From positions 116,319,308-116,383,307 of the forward strand of contig CM036618.1 of assembly GCA_020746105.1 (NCBI GenBank): a DNA stretch of 64,000 nucleotides, read 5' to 3'. Positions 36,422 through 49,000 of this stretch are shown here, piece after piece; the stretch's first letter is position 1, and the number at the start of each line of letters is the position of its first letter. Made by a program: the position numbers and the translations under genes. The notes below the pieces were generated by a model that saw only the letters and a program-made list of their open reading frames with translations, searched no databases and was not told the DNA's origin. Source of the stretch: Trogon surrucura (Eukaryota > Chordata > Aves > Trogoniformes > Trogonidae).

Positions 36422-37734
36422 CTGTCTATAAGAAGGGCAGGAAGGATGACCCAGGTAACTACAGACCAGTCAGCCTCACCTCCATCCCTGGAAAGGGGAT
36501 GGAACATCTTATCCTTGACACTGTCTCTGGGCATATCAAGGATAAGAAGGTTATTAGGAGCAGTCAGCATGGCTTTGCCAAGGGGAAGTCATGTTTGACC
36601 AACCTGATAGCCTTTTATGAAGACATAACCAGGTGGATGGATGATGGCCATGCAGTGGATGTGGTCTATCTGGACATCAGCAAGGCCTTTGACACCATCT
36701 CCCACAGCATCCTCATAGGTAAACTGAGGAAGTGTGGTCTGGATGACCAAGTAGTGAGGTGGGTCACTAATTGGTTGAAGGGAAGAAGCCAGAGAGTTGT
36801 GGTCAATGGGGCAGAGTCTGGCTGGATGCCTGTGTCTAGTGGGGTCCCTCAGGGGCCAGTGCTCGGGCCGGTGCTGTTTAATATATTTATCAATGGCCTG
36901 GACGAGGGATTAGAGAATGTTGTCAGAAAGTCTGCTGATGATACAAAATTGGGAGGAGTGGTTGACACACCAGAAGGCTGTGCAGCCATTCAGAGAGACC
37001 TGGACAGGCTGGGGGGCTGGGCGGGGAGAAATCTTATGAAGTTCAATAAGGGCAAGTGTAGAGTTTTGCACTTGGGAAAGAATAACCCCATGTGCCAGTA
37101 TAGGTTGAGGACTGCCCTGCTGGAGAGCAGCGCAGAGGAAAGGGACCTGGGGGTTCTAGTGGACAGCAGGATGACCATGAGCCAGCAATGTGCCCTCGTG
37201 GCCAAGAAGGCCAGTGGCATCCTGGGGTGTATTAGAAGGGGAGTAGCAAGTAGGTCAAGAGAGGTCCTCCTGCCCCTCTACTCTGCCCTGGTGAGGCCGC
37301 ATCTGGAATATTGTGTCCAGTTCAGGGCCCCTCAGTTCAAGAAGGACAGGGAACTGCTTGAGAGAGTCCAGCGCAGAGCCACAAAGATGATTAAGGGAGT
37401 GGAGTATCTCCCTTATGAGGAAAGCCTGAAGGAGCTGGGTCTCTTTAGCTTGGAGAAGAGGAGGCTGAGGGGTGACCTCATTAATGTTTATAAATTTGGC
37501 AAGGGAGAATGTCAGGAGGATGGAGCCAGGCTCTCTTCAGCGGCGTCCACTGACAGGACAAGGGGCAATGGGTGGAAGCTGGAACATAGGAGGTTCCATA
37601 AAAATATGAGGAAAAACTTTTTCACAGTGAGGGTGACAGAGCACTGGAACAGGCTGCCCAGGGAGGTTGTGGAATCTCCTTCTTTGGAGACGTTCAAAAC
37701 CCGCCTGGACACGTTCCTGTGTGCTCTACTGTAG
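36422..37734 (+). pseudogene. CR1 ORF2 fragment: reverse transcriptase and C-terminus
   Basis: An uninterrupted 411-codon frame begins at Met 36499, and homology starts slightly upstream. Seen in order: [20 protein letters not shown], the motif-[11 protein letters not shown] with the first catalytic Asp (36667-36694), [20 protein letters not shown], and the catalytic box read as SADD (36931-36942) where CR1 normally has FADD. The C-terminal [12 protein letters not shown] and [20 protein letters not shown] motifs follow. Both Asp of the box are kept. The Phe-to-Ser change (TCT) and the upstream frameshifts point to decay. Confidence 0.92.
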
Positions 37735-39137
37735 GTGATCCTGCTCTGGCAGGGTGGTTGGACTGGATGATCTTTGAGGTCCCTTCCAACCTCTAACATT
37801 CTGTGTGATTCTGTGTATATTTTGCGTTTCTTCCACTGCCTAAAGTGCATTTGTTGTGAAGGTGTGTGCACCGCAGCCGCTCCTGTAGAAGCTGGCTGGC
37901 TCCTGTGACCTGTATGTGTCGGAGTCCATACAGAAACAAACACTGCGGGAATTTTCTTCGCTATTCCATAATGAGTCAAATTCAGCTGTTACAAGAATAC
38001 AGATCTGAAATTACTGCATTAGATTATTCTTTTGCAGACGTGGGGTAGTGGGAGTTGATGCCACTCTCTCGGCTGGAAGGATTCCATGCCTGTGATCACT
38101 CAGCCATCGACAGCTGTGGTTATGAGATCCAGTCCTCCCTCTGAACTTATTCATGGAGTAATATTTTCAGTAATGCTTGGAATAATAATGAGGCAGAGGT
38201 GCGATTATAAAGATGCTGATTCAACCAACTTCTATTACGGAAAGCTACAGAAAATCTGTGGAAGGGGCTTGTTAGAAGACATACTTGTAAAGTAGCAAAA
38301 TACTTGGGCTGCTTTTATGCTCTGCACTAGCTGAGCAGAGACTGCAGTTTCACTACAAAATCTGAGCCTGTCTTAGTGACAGGGCTCTCCTTGCTTCTAC
38401 CTCACTGTGTGAGAAGGTTGGGATGCTGCTGACCTCCCTTCCTATTATATTTTCTCTGAAAGAATGGCTTGAGATCCTGGGATGATAAGGCATATAATTG
38501 GGACTGGCTACCTCACCTGAAATACCTTTGCTGTATGTCTTTCTAACAGCCACTGCCAAAATGGCTTTTTTCTTATAAAGGACCCACCATGTCCAGAAGA
38601 AGTAGTGGAGTGTCTTAGGCAGAAGAGGTTATTTATTTACACATCCAGGTGCAGATGAGTCATGTGGTGCAGAGAGGGCATACATGCTGATCTCCTGTCT
38701 CTGACCATGAGTACAGAGATGAGGTGCAGCCTTTGATGTTAGTGCAGAAAACGTCTTTCATCAGTGCAAGCCTGGCAGTTGCCTTGAAAATATTTTCCAT
38801 TCATTCAGTTGTTTGCTTTCCAACTCTGTGTGCTGGCAACCTAAAAGGTACGTTGGAATCCATACAGATGCTGCATCTCTAGAAACTTCCCCATGTCTAG
38901 TTTTCTGTTTCAAAGATAATCTTGCTTTTCATCACAATTTGGAGCTATTCTAGTTGGCCATTGGACTCTGAAGATACTCTCACTCCCTACCCCTGCCAAG
39001 CTGATATGCCAAATACACATATTTTTTTATTCAGCTTTGTGATTACTTCACTTTAGAAAAATTTTGTGTAACCTACAGCCTGTAAAGTCAGGAATTGGCT
39101 TTCAGAGGTTGGGGCAAGCGATTGAATCTCTAACCGC

Positions 39138-39228
39138 ATTCATAGAATGGCCTAGGCTGGAAGGGACCTTAGAGATCATTTAATCCAACCTCCCTGTCAT
39201 GGGCAAGGACGCCTCTCAACTAGATCAC
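39138..39228 (-). mobile_element. CR1-type tail, antisense (same tail as the 60.8-kb SINE)
   Basis: The reverse complement matches the 3' half of the SINE at 60771-60954 almost base for base. Shared blocks are TGATCTA, TTGAGAGGCG, GGGAGGTTGGATTAAATGAT and CTCTAAGGTCCCTTCCAGCC. There is no tRNA part, so it is either a truncated SINE or a short copy of the CR1 that donated the tail. Confidence 0.85.
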
Positions 39229-39631
39229 TAAAGTTAGGAAAATCAGAGTATTAAGGCAAGCTTTCATTGCATTTGCTGAAGGACTTATTGAAGAGTTTGT
39301 ATTTCATATTCATGTAGTCACTTTTGCTTTTTTAGAAGCTGTTGCTGTGTCACCTTTGCAGTTACTCTTCAGGCATAAACCCTCCCTAAGCAAAGATGTA
39401 AATGTTTAGTGCAGGACAAAAAATGAAGCATCAGAGCAGAAGTACAAAGTGGTGAACAGAACACTAACCCTCCTCTTCCACCTGGCCATCTCCATTATAA
39501 ATCTAGGGTGCAAGTCCTATTTATTTTTCCTTTGGATGCCACTTGTAGCTTTCTTTACAAAGATCCAACTTGTGTGTCCACCTGAAAGCAATTTGCTTTG
39601 AAATACCATTTCCAGAGATGAGAGAGCTTTT

Positions 39632-39684
39632 CTCTGATCTTTTGAGATCCCTTCCAGCCCCTAACGTTCTGTGATTCTGTGATT
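39632..39684 (+). mobile_element. very short CR1 3' end
   Basis: GAGATCCCTTCCAGCCCCTA is followed by ACGTTCTGTGATTCTGTGAT, the characteristic CR1 terminus with two octamer units. Everything upstream is lost or too diverged to see. Confidence 0.75.
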
Positions 39685-42600
39685 TTTAAAGTCTCCCTCC
39701 AGGCTCTTCCCAGTTGATTTTGACCTGTTCATTATATCTTTTGCTGCTTGAACAAAACTGCAGCTGCTGGTATTCTCAGCATAATGTCCTCTGATAACTC
39801 TGAAGTTTTGAGTCATCCCAAAATCAGCTTGCAAGAGGACTGATTAATGAATGTCTCTGCTACTGAAGGAAATGTTATTTATTCTTTGTTTTAATCTTTG
39901 GAATAACGTTTTAAACAAACAAAAAACTTCAAGATGCACATTTTGTGGCTCATCTTTCCTTGCCTTGATACCACAAGGCAAATTATACTAAATGTACATC
40001 CACAATACATACCCTAACCTGTACTGGAGCATCAGGCTAATTTTCCTTGCAAAACGTCCTTCATAAAGCCAAGGGAAATCCCACAGCACACCCTGCTCCC
40101 TAGGCCTACCTTTCCTGCCCCAGCAGAGCTGATGGTCCTTCTGCACAGCTGCCCACATCACCACTGTGGACTGAGACACCTGAAGAACCAGAACTTTTAT
40201 CTCATGCCTCAGGAATTTGAGCACTTGCCTTCCTTTCTGTTAATCTCGTGAACGAGGGAGGGCTTGGAGGCAAGCCTCCACCCAAAATGTTTTTTAGCTT
40301 CTCAGTGCTGCAGTCTCCCAGGACACAGGCAACAGAAAGACCACGTGCTCTCAGAGCAGAATGAACTGCCGCTGCTGCCAGCATCCTAAAAGCACTGCAG
40401 TGCCCATTTGTTTGTGAAGAGCTGTGAACAGAGCCATCTCATGAGAGAAGTGGTGGGGTTGTGCATCTCAGAAAAGCTGGGGCATTTCCATATGACTCCA
40501 TCACAACTCAGGGTCCAGCTGCAGGCACCTCCCCATCTCAGTGGGTTGCCTAGTGAGACTTTCCACCTGAGGCTTCTCCCCATCCTTGCATGGCGTGCCT
40601 AGACATGTTAACCATGCCCTAGAGAATGAAAACCTAATGGTTAGGGCTTTTTGTACCAAAACCCCTTTAGTAGGTAGCCTTCAGGTTGCTTTGTGGGTTG
40701 CACAGCTCCTCAAAACGGCAGCTCCTCATCCTCAGTGCTGGGAGGTTAGTGCAAACAGGCGCTTCCAGCACGTCGTGCTTTCTAGAAAGCTGCTGAAGCA
40801 GAAGCAATGTGTGGCTGTGCCTCTGAAAAGGAAATATGGAGACGCAGGACTTGAGACAAACTGCAGGTATGTTGATTTTGTGTATATTTTTCTGCCTTGC
40901 TGCAATGGTAATCAGCCCTTTTAGCATAGCTGAGCATCTTCCTGCTTCCCTGCAGCTGCTTTAAGTGGGCTGGAGCCAGCACTCAGGGAGAAGGAGTAAT
41001 CTTCAACCTCTGACTGTCGGAACAAACAGCGCTCTGTAATTGGTGAGAGCCTTCTTCACAGTGCCAAGCCAATCGCAAGAGAGGAGTAGCACAGAATAAA
41101 CAAAAACAATTGAATACCACAGTCTGGAGAGAGCAGGTGCAATGAAACCACTTTAAATCGGAGCAGTTGCTTACTGCAACTTCTTGCACTAGAAGATTTT
41201 GCAAGTGAGCCTTTAAAGAATGAATAGTGGAGGGGGAAAAGTGGCATAATTAATGTATCAGCTGCAGTGGAAATGTCTCAAATGAGGAACGTTAAAAAGA
41301 GAACTCTGCAATTATCTTTGTGTATGTGAACTTAAATCAACACTTGTCCTGCCTAAAATTCTTTTGTGCTGACTGCAGTGAGAGCTTGGATTTTCAAAGC
41401 ATATTTTCTAATATTGCAGAGCAATGCCATCTAGGGCATATAGACTTACAAATACCAACAGGAATGCTATCCATCCTTAGTGACAGAGCTTTCTGGGTTG
41501 AATATTAATAACTGGTTCATCACATATGCATTAGGCCTGTTGGGATTTGCTTATTTTCAGTATTTGTTTCCAGTTTTCCAAAGTATGCTCTGTGACAGGT
41601 ATTAATGGATAGTTTTGTCTCAACTGGAAAATGATGAAGTTCTGTGTAGACCTCATTTCTTCTGTAAATCCATTTGATAGCTTTCATCTGTGCAGCACAG
41701 CAGGGATTATCAGTGGTCTCTCTAATCTTAACTGTTCAAGGATTCTACTGCGGCTGTGATTAGAGCAGTGATACACTGAGACAGCAGATTAAAATATTAA
41801 ACCTAACAGGCCACATCTTGGCATCCTTATTCAAAAAGCTACTTGCTCTTACTGAGATCCTGTTCAAACCAAGCTGCATGTAGAATATAGGTCTGCATTA
41901 ACTGAAGATGTCTCAAGAACCCGGCCCAGCTGTAGCTCTGTCTTTGCTCCTGGCTGTCACAGCTTCCTCCAGGCTGAAGATTAATCACCAAATACAAGTA
42001 GGTAGTGATCTGCTGGGTTCAGTGGAGGTCTATGGCAATAACTACTTATGAGTCTGGATACCGTGTATTACATACATTTCAGATACTGCCTTGTCCTCTT
42101 GCCTCCTACCTTTAGACTTCATAGTGCTTGGCCTTCCTAAGGAATGGTAGCAATATTTAGTGGCACTTTAGACCAATATTGTTCATCTCTGTAATGGGTT
42201 TCTTGTTCTCCATGCAGATTTATTCCCCACTGGAGAAGAGCAAGGGCTTTAACTCTCAAATTGATCTCAGGAGATCCTTCAAGCTTCAAGGCTGCACAGC
42301 AGCTTCTGGACCAGCCAGCTTCTGCCCACTTCTGTAGGAGTTAGGCTCGGAGCTGATCATCCTCAGGTTGTTGGCCTTGTATGACTTACCTGTTTTTACA
42401 AGCAGATCCAAACTGAAGGCAAAATACTTAACTATAACTTGAAAGCACATGGGGAAATGTTAATACTTTCACTAGTAAAGACAAGAGCTTTTAACATACC
42501 TACAGGCATTTTTTCCCCTTCCCCTGAATAATGGCAGTTTTGTTGCTATGTCATTAAAGGAAAGCCTGATTCTCCTCCAAGTTTGTAGTGGTCTGGTTTG

Positions 42601-45127
42601 GTTTCCAAGAGAATAAAGCAAGTACCTGCTGCTGCCTTAGAATGGCATTGCCTGCGAGAACGAAAATGCACATATGCGCAGGCACAGTGAAGCAGTGCAA
42701 GTCTTGGGAAGCAATGGGCAAATGTTAACAGTATTAATTAAGAAGGGGAAACATTTTTGTTGGGTCTAGTTAAACAGTGCACTTTTAAAGCATCATACCA
42801 AAAGTGACAAATAGTTGATCACAGTTCTTCCTCGTGATCTGTTTTTCCCATAAATTGATACAGTGTATCGATTTGATACTGACTTTATTTAGTAAACAAC
42901 TTTGTGGCCAGGCTACAAACACTGTTTTTTTACCCCCTTTTTTTATTTTCTTCTTCAGTAGTGGTGTTAAGATGAAAGGGTGACTCACAATCATTACTTT
43001 CCTGCAAGTTAAGACAGTTGAGAGAAAGACTGGAAACACCAGCCAGTGTTTTGTGGAAGATGAGAACATGTTCTCATTTGCCAGTACGACAACTGCTGTA
43101 GTGAAAGCAGAGGCTAGTTACTCAGAAGCTGGCACTTCTGAGTGCTTTGAAACTGATGTCCAAACATGAATCAACTCAAGTCACTGTGCTTCACTGGTGG
43201 GTCTGAGATGGCATCAGTGATTCAGAATTCAAGTGAAGTGAGGAGTATCCTACCACCCCTACCCTGCTCTGCACACAGTGCCACATCAAAAAGAGGCAGG
43301 CATTCAGCGATGGGCTCAGAATTCTTCACAAGTTCCTGAGGATTACTCACAGCTAGTGCCTGGCAGTCATCATCTCCCTGGACAGAGATCTCACCACTAC
43401 TCTCATATTGCTTTGGCTTGGGCTTAGAGAAAGGAATAGCTTTTGGCGCACATGCAGGTGGAATGAGCTTTCATTGGCAGCTGGAGGCTTGTTGTTGCGC
43501 CTTCCCTTGCTCCCTTATCTAATGAGGCCACTGGTGAGGAGAGGGGATCTGATGCCCTGGCCCTCGTATCTTCCTGACACAGTGCTCAGAGAGAGCAGGA
43601 TGTGTGTGGTGCCCCTCTTGGCCTGCACTCTGCAGGGGCTTTCCAAGAAACTTGGGGTTCTGTTCCACACCTTCTCTGAGAGCTGGGATGTCAAAGTGCT
43701 CCCCATCCCTGTATGGATATATGTTTTATCTGAACACTGTTTTCAGAAAAGTATTTCAAATTAAAGAGAGGGAAGGTAAAAAGTAAGTGCTACTGAGCTG
43801 GAAATGCATTTTTGCAGCATTTCCACTTATTTATTTCCTAGCTGTCAGGAAGATGCTTGAAGACTAGGCTGCTGTCAGATCTCTCATCAGAACCCCACCA
43901 TGGGAAAAGCCATCATGATGTGAGAGAGTGTTGAAAAGCTGTTGGTCAGATTTCCCTTCATACGACAAGGCTGAGAGATTTGAATTTAAGAGCACAGTAC
44001 CATGAAATAATAAAAGGGTAATTTCTTCCCATGGATGTAGTGGCTAGCAGCCATAAACTTGATTCCGGTCCTTTGCTATCAACCTTAAACAAGGCAGGTG
44101 GGAATGAAGAAGCAAAAAGAGTGGCTGTGCAATGAGTACAGAAAATAGAAGACACACTTCTTCTCCTTCCATATTGGCGAGGCCGTATGAAAAAGCAGAA
44201 GTGACCCAGAGCTTTTTTTAATAATTCGTCCAGCCTGATTTTTATACTGTTTGTGTAGCCTTTAGTTTAATAAATACAAGAGCACTGTATACTTTAATAA
44301 ATGCATGCTAATGCCCTGCAATTAATGGGATGATGAGTAAAAGGAGTTACTTGTTCAGAATCATGCAGGCAGAGCTGGGAATCTCTTGAAAACCAGGTGT
44401 ATCCATAAGGCTTCATCTCTTTCAAGAAATATTCTCCAATATCAGTATCTTGTCATGTGTTTCACCGAGAGCAAGCAGGTAGCAATCAAACATGACACGG
44501 GTGAATGTTCTAGGCTCATCTGAGCACTGAGGCAAGTTTTTATGCAATAAAAAGAGATTAAAGTATGGCAAAGAGGATGTAAAGCAAAGTGCAGTATTAG
44601 GGAACTACTCCGTTGCCTCAGAGGGAGTTCTGACAGATAAGACCAAAGTCCCAGTTCCAAAGCTGTTTCTTTGCCTGACATGGGAGGAGGCAGCCATCAG
44701 GCAGAAGTCAAAGGGTTCGATCTTTTCAAAACCCACCTTCAGGTGGGTCCCTTTGCCTGCTCCATCCACTCAAAGGGTGCCTCTGTCTGTGCGACAAGAT
44801 TAACCCCTTTCTCGTTTGCAGGATGTCAGCACCTCGTGTCGCCAATTTCAGGCTACAGCAGGTTAACCATCAGCTCTATTTTATCCTCATATTGGCAGGG
44901 TCACTCCCTCCAGGCTGTCTGAAAGGACCCAAATCATTGTCCTGTCTAGGTGCAAGGGAGCACCCTCGCCTACAGTGAGCAGGAGGTTGCTCCTGAAGGG
45001 GAAATTGGTTTTTTCAGGGGGAAGGGGAGGGAAGATGGCTCTGCTACATGTACCAGGCAGGCCTGGGTCAGCAGTAGAGCAAGCTGTGCACACGGATAGC
45101 TTGAAAACAACGAAAAAACACACCCTG

Positions 45128-45201
45128 GCGCCTGCCTCCCACCCCGCGATCGTCCCGCCCGCCGCCTTCGCCGGGCCGATCGTGGGGCGGGAGGCAGGCG
45201 C
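45128..45201. repeat. 25-bp inverted repeat in CpG island
   Basis: Arms 45128-45152 and 45177-45201 are reverse complements at 23 of 25 positions around a 24-base GC-rich spacer. Each arm contains CGATCG or GCGATCG and a GCCTGCCTCCC / GGGAGGCAGGC block. The right arm overlaps the GC box and the NRF1-like motif. Confidence 0.9.
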
Positions 45202-45214
45202 ATGGCGCAGGCGC

Positions 45215-45308
45215 CTTGCCCCAGGGGGGAGCCGGCTCCAGGGCGAAGGGAAGGGGCGGAACCGCCGCCACAAAGCCGCGGTTCCCTCTCCGTGGCGGCG
45301 GGAGTGAG
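45215..45308 (+). other. RIN2: putative non-coding first exon of RIN2
   Basis: The end is set by a strong donor, GTGAG|GTAAGG, at 45308/45309 within the CpG island. The start is only a guess for transcription beginning after the inverted repeat and GC boxes. Open frames across this stretch read through GC-rich sequence and resemble nothing known. Assignment to RIN2 rests on synteny and same-strand orientation, not on coding sequence. Confidence 0.4.
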
Positions 45309-46040
45309 GTAAGGGGCGGGTGAGGCGCGCGGCGAGGGGAAAAAGGCCGCGGCGGGCCCCGGCTTCCGCGCAGGGGCCGGAGATCGCGGAGCCGCGGTTT
45401 TCCCGCTCCTGCTGCCGGTCCCTGGGTCGCGGGGAGAAGCTTGGTGGGTCTGAGGGCTGTGAGCGGGGGGTCAGTCCCGGAGTTGTCCGTCCGGATGGTT
45501 TGGTCCCTTTCCTGACGGCGACTGGGGTGGTTAAGAGCCCGCGTACGTCTTGGTAGTTCCTCTTCTGGGATGTTTTCCTACGAATATCACGGCATACGTG
45601 GTGAATCTCGTGGTAGAAGTTTATTTTAAATCACATAGGTCTGACGTACGGATGTGGAAAAGCAGGTGGTGTGCTCTCCCCTGGTAGCTCGATTCCTTTG
45701 TTTCCCAAGCTGCTCGGGCTCGCTGCTGTTTTATTTCCCAAAGCGTTAACCCTTCAGCCTTTTCCAGTAGGGAGGGTCCCGGCGTGCCTTTGCCGGCACA
45801 GCTGCGCTGAGGAGGATCGAGCAAACCACGACTTTCACCTGGCACTTCTGTGTGGGCAGAAAGCCGCGGGGGGCGAGGGAGGGCAGCGCTGGCAGCAGCG
45901 CCCTTTGCCCGCCCGAGGGGAGCGGCCGAGGGTCTCCTTCAGGCCCTTGTGTGGGCAGAAGCACAGGTTTGCCCGGGTGTGGGCTGTAAAAGCGACGAGA
46001 CGGGGCTCGGCAGGGCCGGTCCTCAGAGCTGGAATAGGCT

Positions 46041-49000
46041 CCACCACTCCGCCGTAACTCTTGTCTTCAATCCAGCTATTCCTGCGCTGACTCTGTGAGT
46101 AATTCTGCGCTTTGCTGGGGTAAGATGTGCCAGTGTAACTGTGGAACCGTGCTGTTGCCTTTCCTCAGGCTATAGCTGTGTGAAGTTCCATTATATTTAG
46201 ACCTTAATAGCTTACTTGGGACCTGAATATTTAACTAGGTGAGTGTGATGACTGTGGCTGAGCTGTCTGTTAATCACGCAGCTACACAAGAAAATTGTGC
46301 TGTGATTCTGAAGGTGTTTTTATGGAACCAGTCCCCTCTGTTTTACTGTATATAATTTCTAGGATGTATTTAGTGTCACTGAGAGTATTTGTATTCAGTT
46401 CACTGTCTTATTTGTTTCTGTTAATTAAAACCATAAGCTAAGTAATAATTACTAAGAATATCAGTAATATTGACTCTTCTCAAAATGATTTGGAACAGCT
46501 GCACGTAACAAGATTCCGATATGTGGATAGGAATGCACTCACCAAATGGATTTTGAGGCTGACCCTTTGCCTCAAGGGATTTCTGTAGTTTCTGGCCTGT
46601 TTATACTTGGTAAACTTGCAAATGTTTGGGTTTTTTGTTTGGTTTTGCTCCTCTCCAGGTTTGGGATCAGGCAGTGCTGTTGGAAATGGGCTTCCAGGCT
46701 GCGGTATCCCTGGTAGGTTGGTCTGTTGGGGCTTGCTCTGTTGAGGCTTGGTTGTATGATAGCTGTGATAGGTTTCCTCTGTGGCTAAACCTTTAAAAAG
46801 GACAGCTAGCGTAAATATTAGCCTGTGCTGAGAAAGTGATCCCATTAAGCTTCAGGATTTCAAGGCTGCTTGAGAAACTTCTGTGCTGAACAAGGTGTAA
46901 GCGCAGGAATGTGTAATCTTTGCTATTCAGAGCACAGGTGACCCAGCTGTGGCGTTTTCTTTGTGGTTCCCCCCCCCTCCGATTTGTATTCTCTTACATC
47001 AGAGCTGTGGGGGATGCAAGGCTGTGCTGGCCAGGGGTCTGCTGGTGTGGCTGGGGTCTCTCGTGATGGGCTTTGGTGGATTGCTTTGTCACCCTGCTGC
47101 ACTCTCAGCTGACGGGGTGTCTGTGGCTCCAGCACTGAGACCCTGCTGGGAGGTGTGGACGTGGTCTCTTGCCTGAAACTCTCCTCCAGCATCCCCCTCA
47201 ACAGCTTGCTGAAGCCTAGAGCATGTGACCAGCTGTCTGAGGGTTTTGGTGTGTGGCTAACAGGAGAGTTGGCTCCTGTATGTCTAATGTAGAAGGTGAG
47301 CAGGCCTTTTATTTAAGGCTCAGAGGCATTTCTGGATTGTTTCTAAAGGTAGATCAAACGTAGTAGCTACCAAGGCACTTCTTCTCAATGAGCGTGACGG
47401 AACACTGGAACAGGCTGCCCAGAGAGGTTGTGGAGTCTCCTTCTCTGGAGACATTCAAGACCTGCCTGGACACATTCCTGTGTAGCATAATCTAGGCAGT
47501 CCTGCTCTGGCAGGGGGATTGGACTTGATGATCTTTCGAGGTCCCTTCCAATCCCTGACAGTCTATGATTCTATGAAATAGCATGATGAGTGAATTTTCA
47601 CAAGGGAGCTACTGTTTTGGGGTTTTTTTTTGGGTTTTTTTTTTTGTTTTTTTTTTTTAAAAAAAAGCCAGAACAGTGCTATTAGTATAGCAGTTAAAGA
47701 GCTTCTGTTATCTACGAGAATAATGTAGCTCCATAGTAGTAAGCAGTGCAGTTCGTCTCCCATCAGCAGGAGAGAAATTAGAGTCCTATATGAGGTAGAA
47801 CTGGTCTCAGTTCTTCTTAACACAGGATACCAAACCACAGTCACAGCTTATTAGCCCTGTAGGATCACTGAGGGGTTCTGGATCAGGAACTGAAAGGGGC
47901 TCAAATGCAAAATTGTTGTCTTGCTTTCCAGACGTAGTGACTCCAAGCACAGAGTGAAGGAACATACAGAAAATTGGTTCTGTGGTCATGTGTCCTGCAG
48001 ACTTCATGATTGTGCAGGACTTGCCTGTGGCTCTAAATGCTTGGCATACCATAGAGATCTTGAAAATAAGAGGTTTATATACCTCTAATCGGTACTGGGA
48101 GATTTATCAAGATGTGTCTCACAATAAAACCTCTAAAATTCCTTGCTTAAGAGTTGCTTAGGGAGAATGCTAAGCAGAGTCAAGTGTTGCCAGTTAAACC
48201 CTTTGTTTTTTCAGGTCACTTACCATTCAATTGGTAGCATGTATCAGGAGAGTAACTAATTATTTGGCATCCAGTGTTAAATTGAGTCATTGTGTAGCAA
48301 AACACAGATGTAGTGTGATAGGAATTGGATTGGATACGAGGCTCTAATTTCCAATACATGTCTTAATTTAGAACACGGAAAATAAATTATTCCTGACACA
48401 CAACTGCTACAGCAAGACACTTAATGCAGTACTGTTATGCTGTATCTTAAGGAGCACATTACTGAGAGCTGGAAAGGATGTCATATGTGCTTCTTACCAT
48501 TTATGGTGCTTGTGACTTGGAGTAGGACAACTTCTTATGGTCCTTAGCTTTATCTGGTATTCTACCACCCGCAGTTGCCCAATCCTAAAGGCATGCTGGC
48601 TTAGTCTGCCAGGCTCGTTCAGGAATCTGGGTATTTGCAGTTGGAGCAGGAGAAGGAGGAAGGGCTGGCAGGGATGCGGGATGTTCTTTGTCTCTTGGCT
48701 GCCATGAGCCGTATCATGGTTTGTTTGTGGCAGGGCAGCTGCTACTGCTTGGCATTCTTGGCTGTGGAGCCTGAAATGTTTGCATGGTCTGATCCTGCTT
48801 TTGGTCTGGGCCCAGTGTGATATTTACCTGGCAGGGGAGACACATTCTGTTCTTGTAACCCAGCCTGTTGGGTGAGGAGGAGGTTGGTGAAGGCGCTGAT
48901 GGCTGAGAGGAGCCACTTGACTCAGTGGTGGGTAGGGGACTTGCTCTGAAACCTGCACCCAGAGCCCCAGGAGGCAGGGCAGGAGTCCTGGCACGGCTTG

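Larger units (their letters stand above)
35225..37818 (+). mobile_element. CR1 LINE, 5'-truncated, with decayed ORF2
   Basis: CR1 non-LTR retrotransposon covering the back half of the endonuclease, the reverse transcriptase, the C-terminal region and the 3' tail. The tail reads GGACTGGATGATCTTTGAGG, then CCCTTCCAACC, and ends in the near-octamer repeat ATTCTGTGTGATTCTGTG diagnostic of CR1. The start is approximate because homology fades upstream of the YYRPPDQ endonuclease motif. Two frame changes break ORF2 (near 35707 and near 36420), so this copy cannot make an intact protein. It is the longest mobile element in the window. Confidence 0.93.
37819..45119. other. gene-free region between CR1 and CpG island
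   Basis: No coding exon or RNA gene was recognised. Two short retroposon tails lie inside (39138-39228 and 39632-39684). The rest is unique-looking, AT-rich to mixed sequence. Given the CpG island to its right, the last few kilobases probably carry promoter-proximal elements, but none could be read with confidence. Confidence 0.6.
45120..46040 (+). promoter_or_regulatory. CpG island, probable RIN2 promoter
   Basis: A sudden rise in GC and CpG against AT-rich flanks, densest at 45128-45480 with a second peak at about 45850-46030. GC boxes (CCCGCCC near 45154, GGGGCGG near 45184) and the NRF1-like GCGCAGGCGC lie just upstream of a strong splice donor. No TATA box fits. Vertebrate gene order places RIN2, a Rab5 exchange factor, downstream of SLC24A3 on the same strand. 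That makes this its most likely promoter, but no RIN2 coding exon is in the window to prove it. Confidence 0.7.

Noticed and set aside
45320..46057. Open frames across the CpG island
   Set aside because: High GC lowers stop-codon frequency. The frames overlap on both strands and have no known domain.
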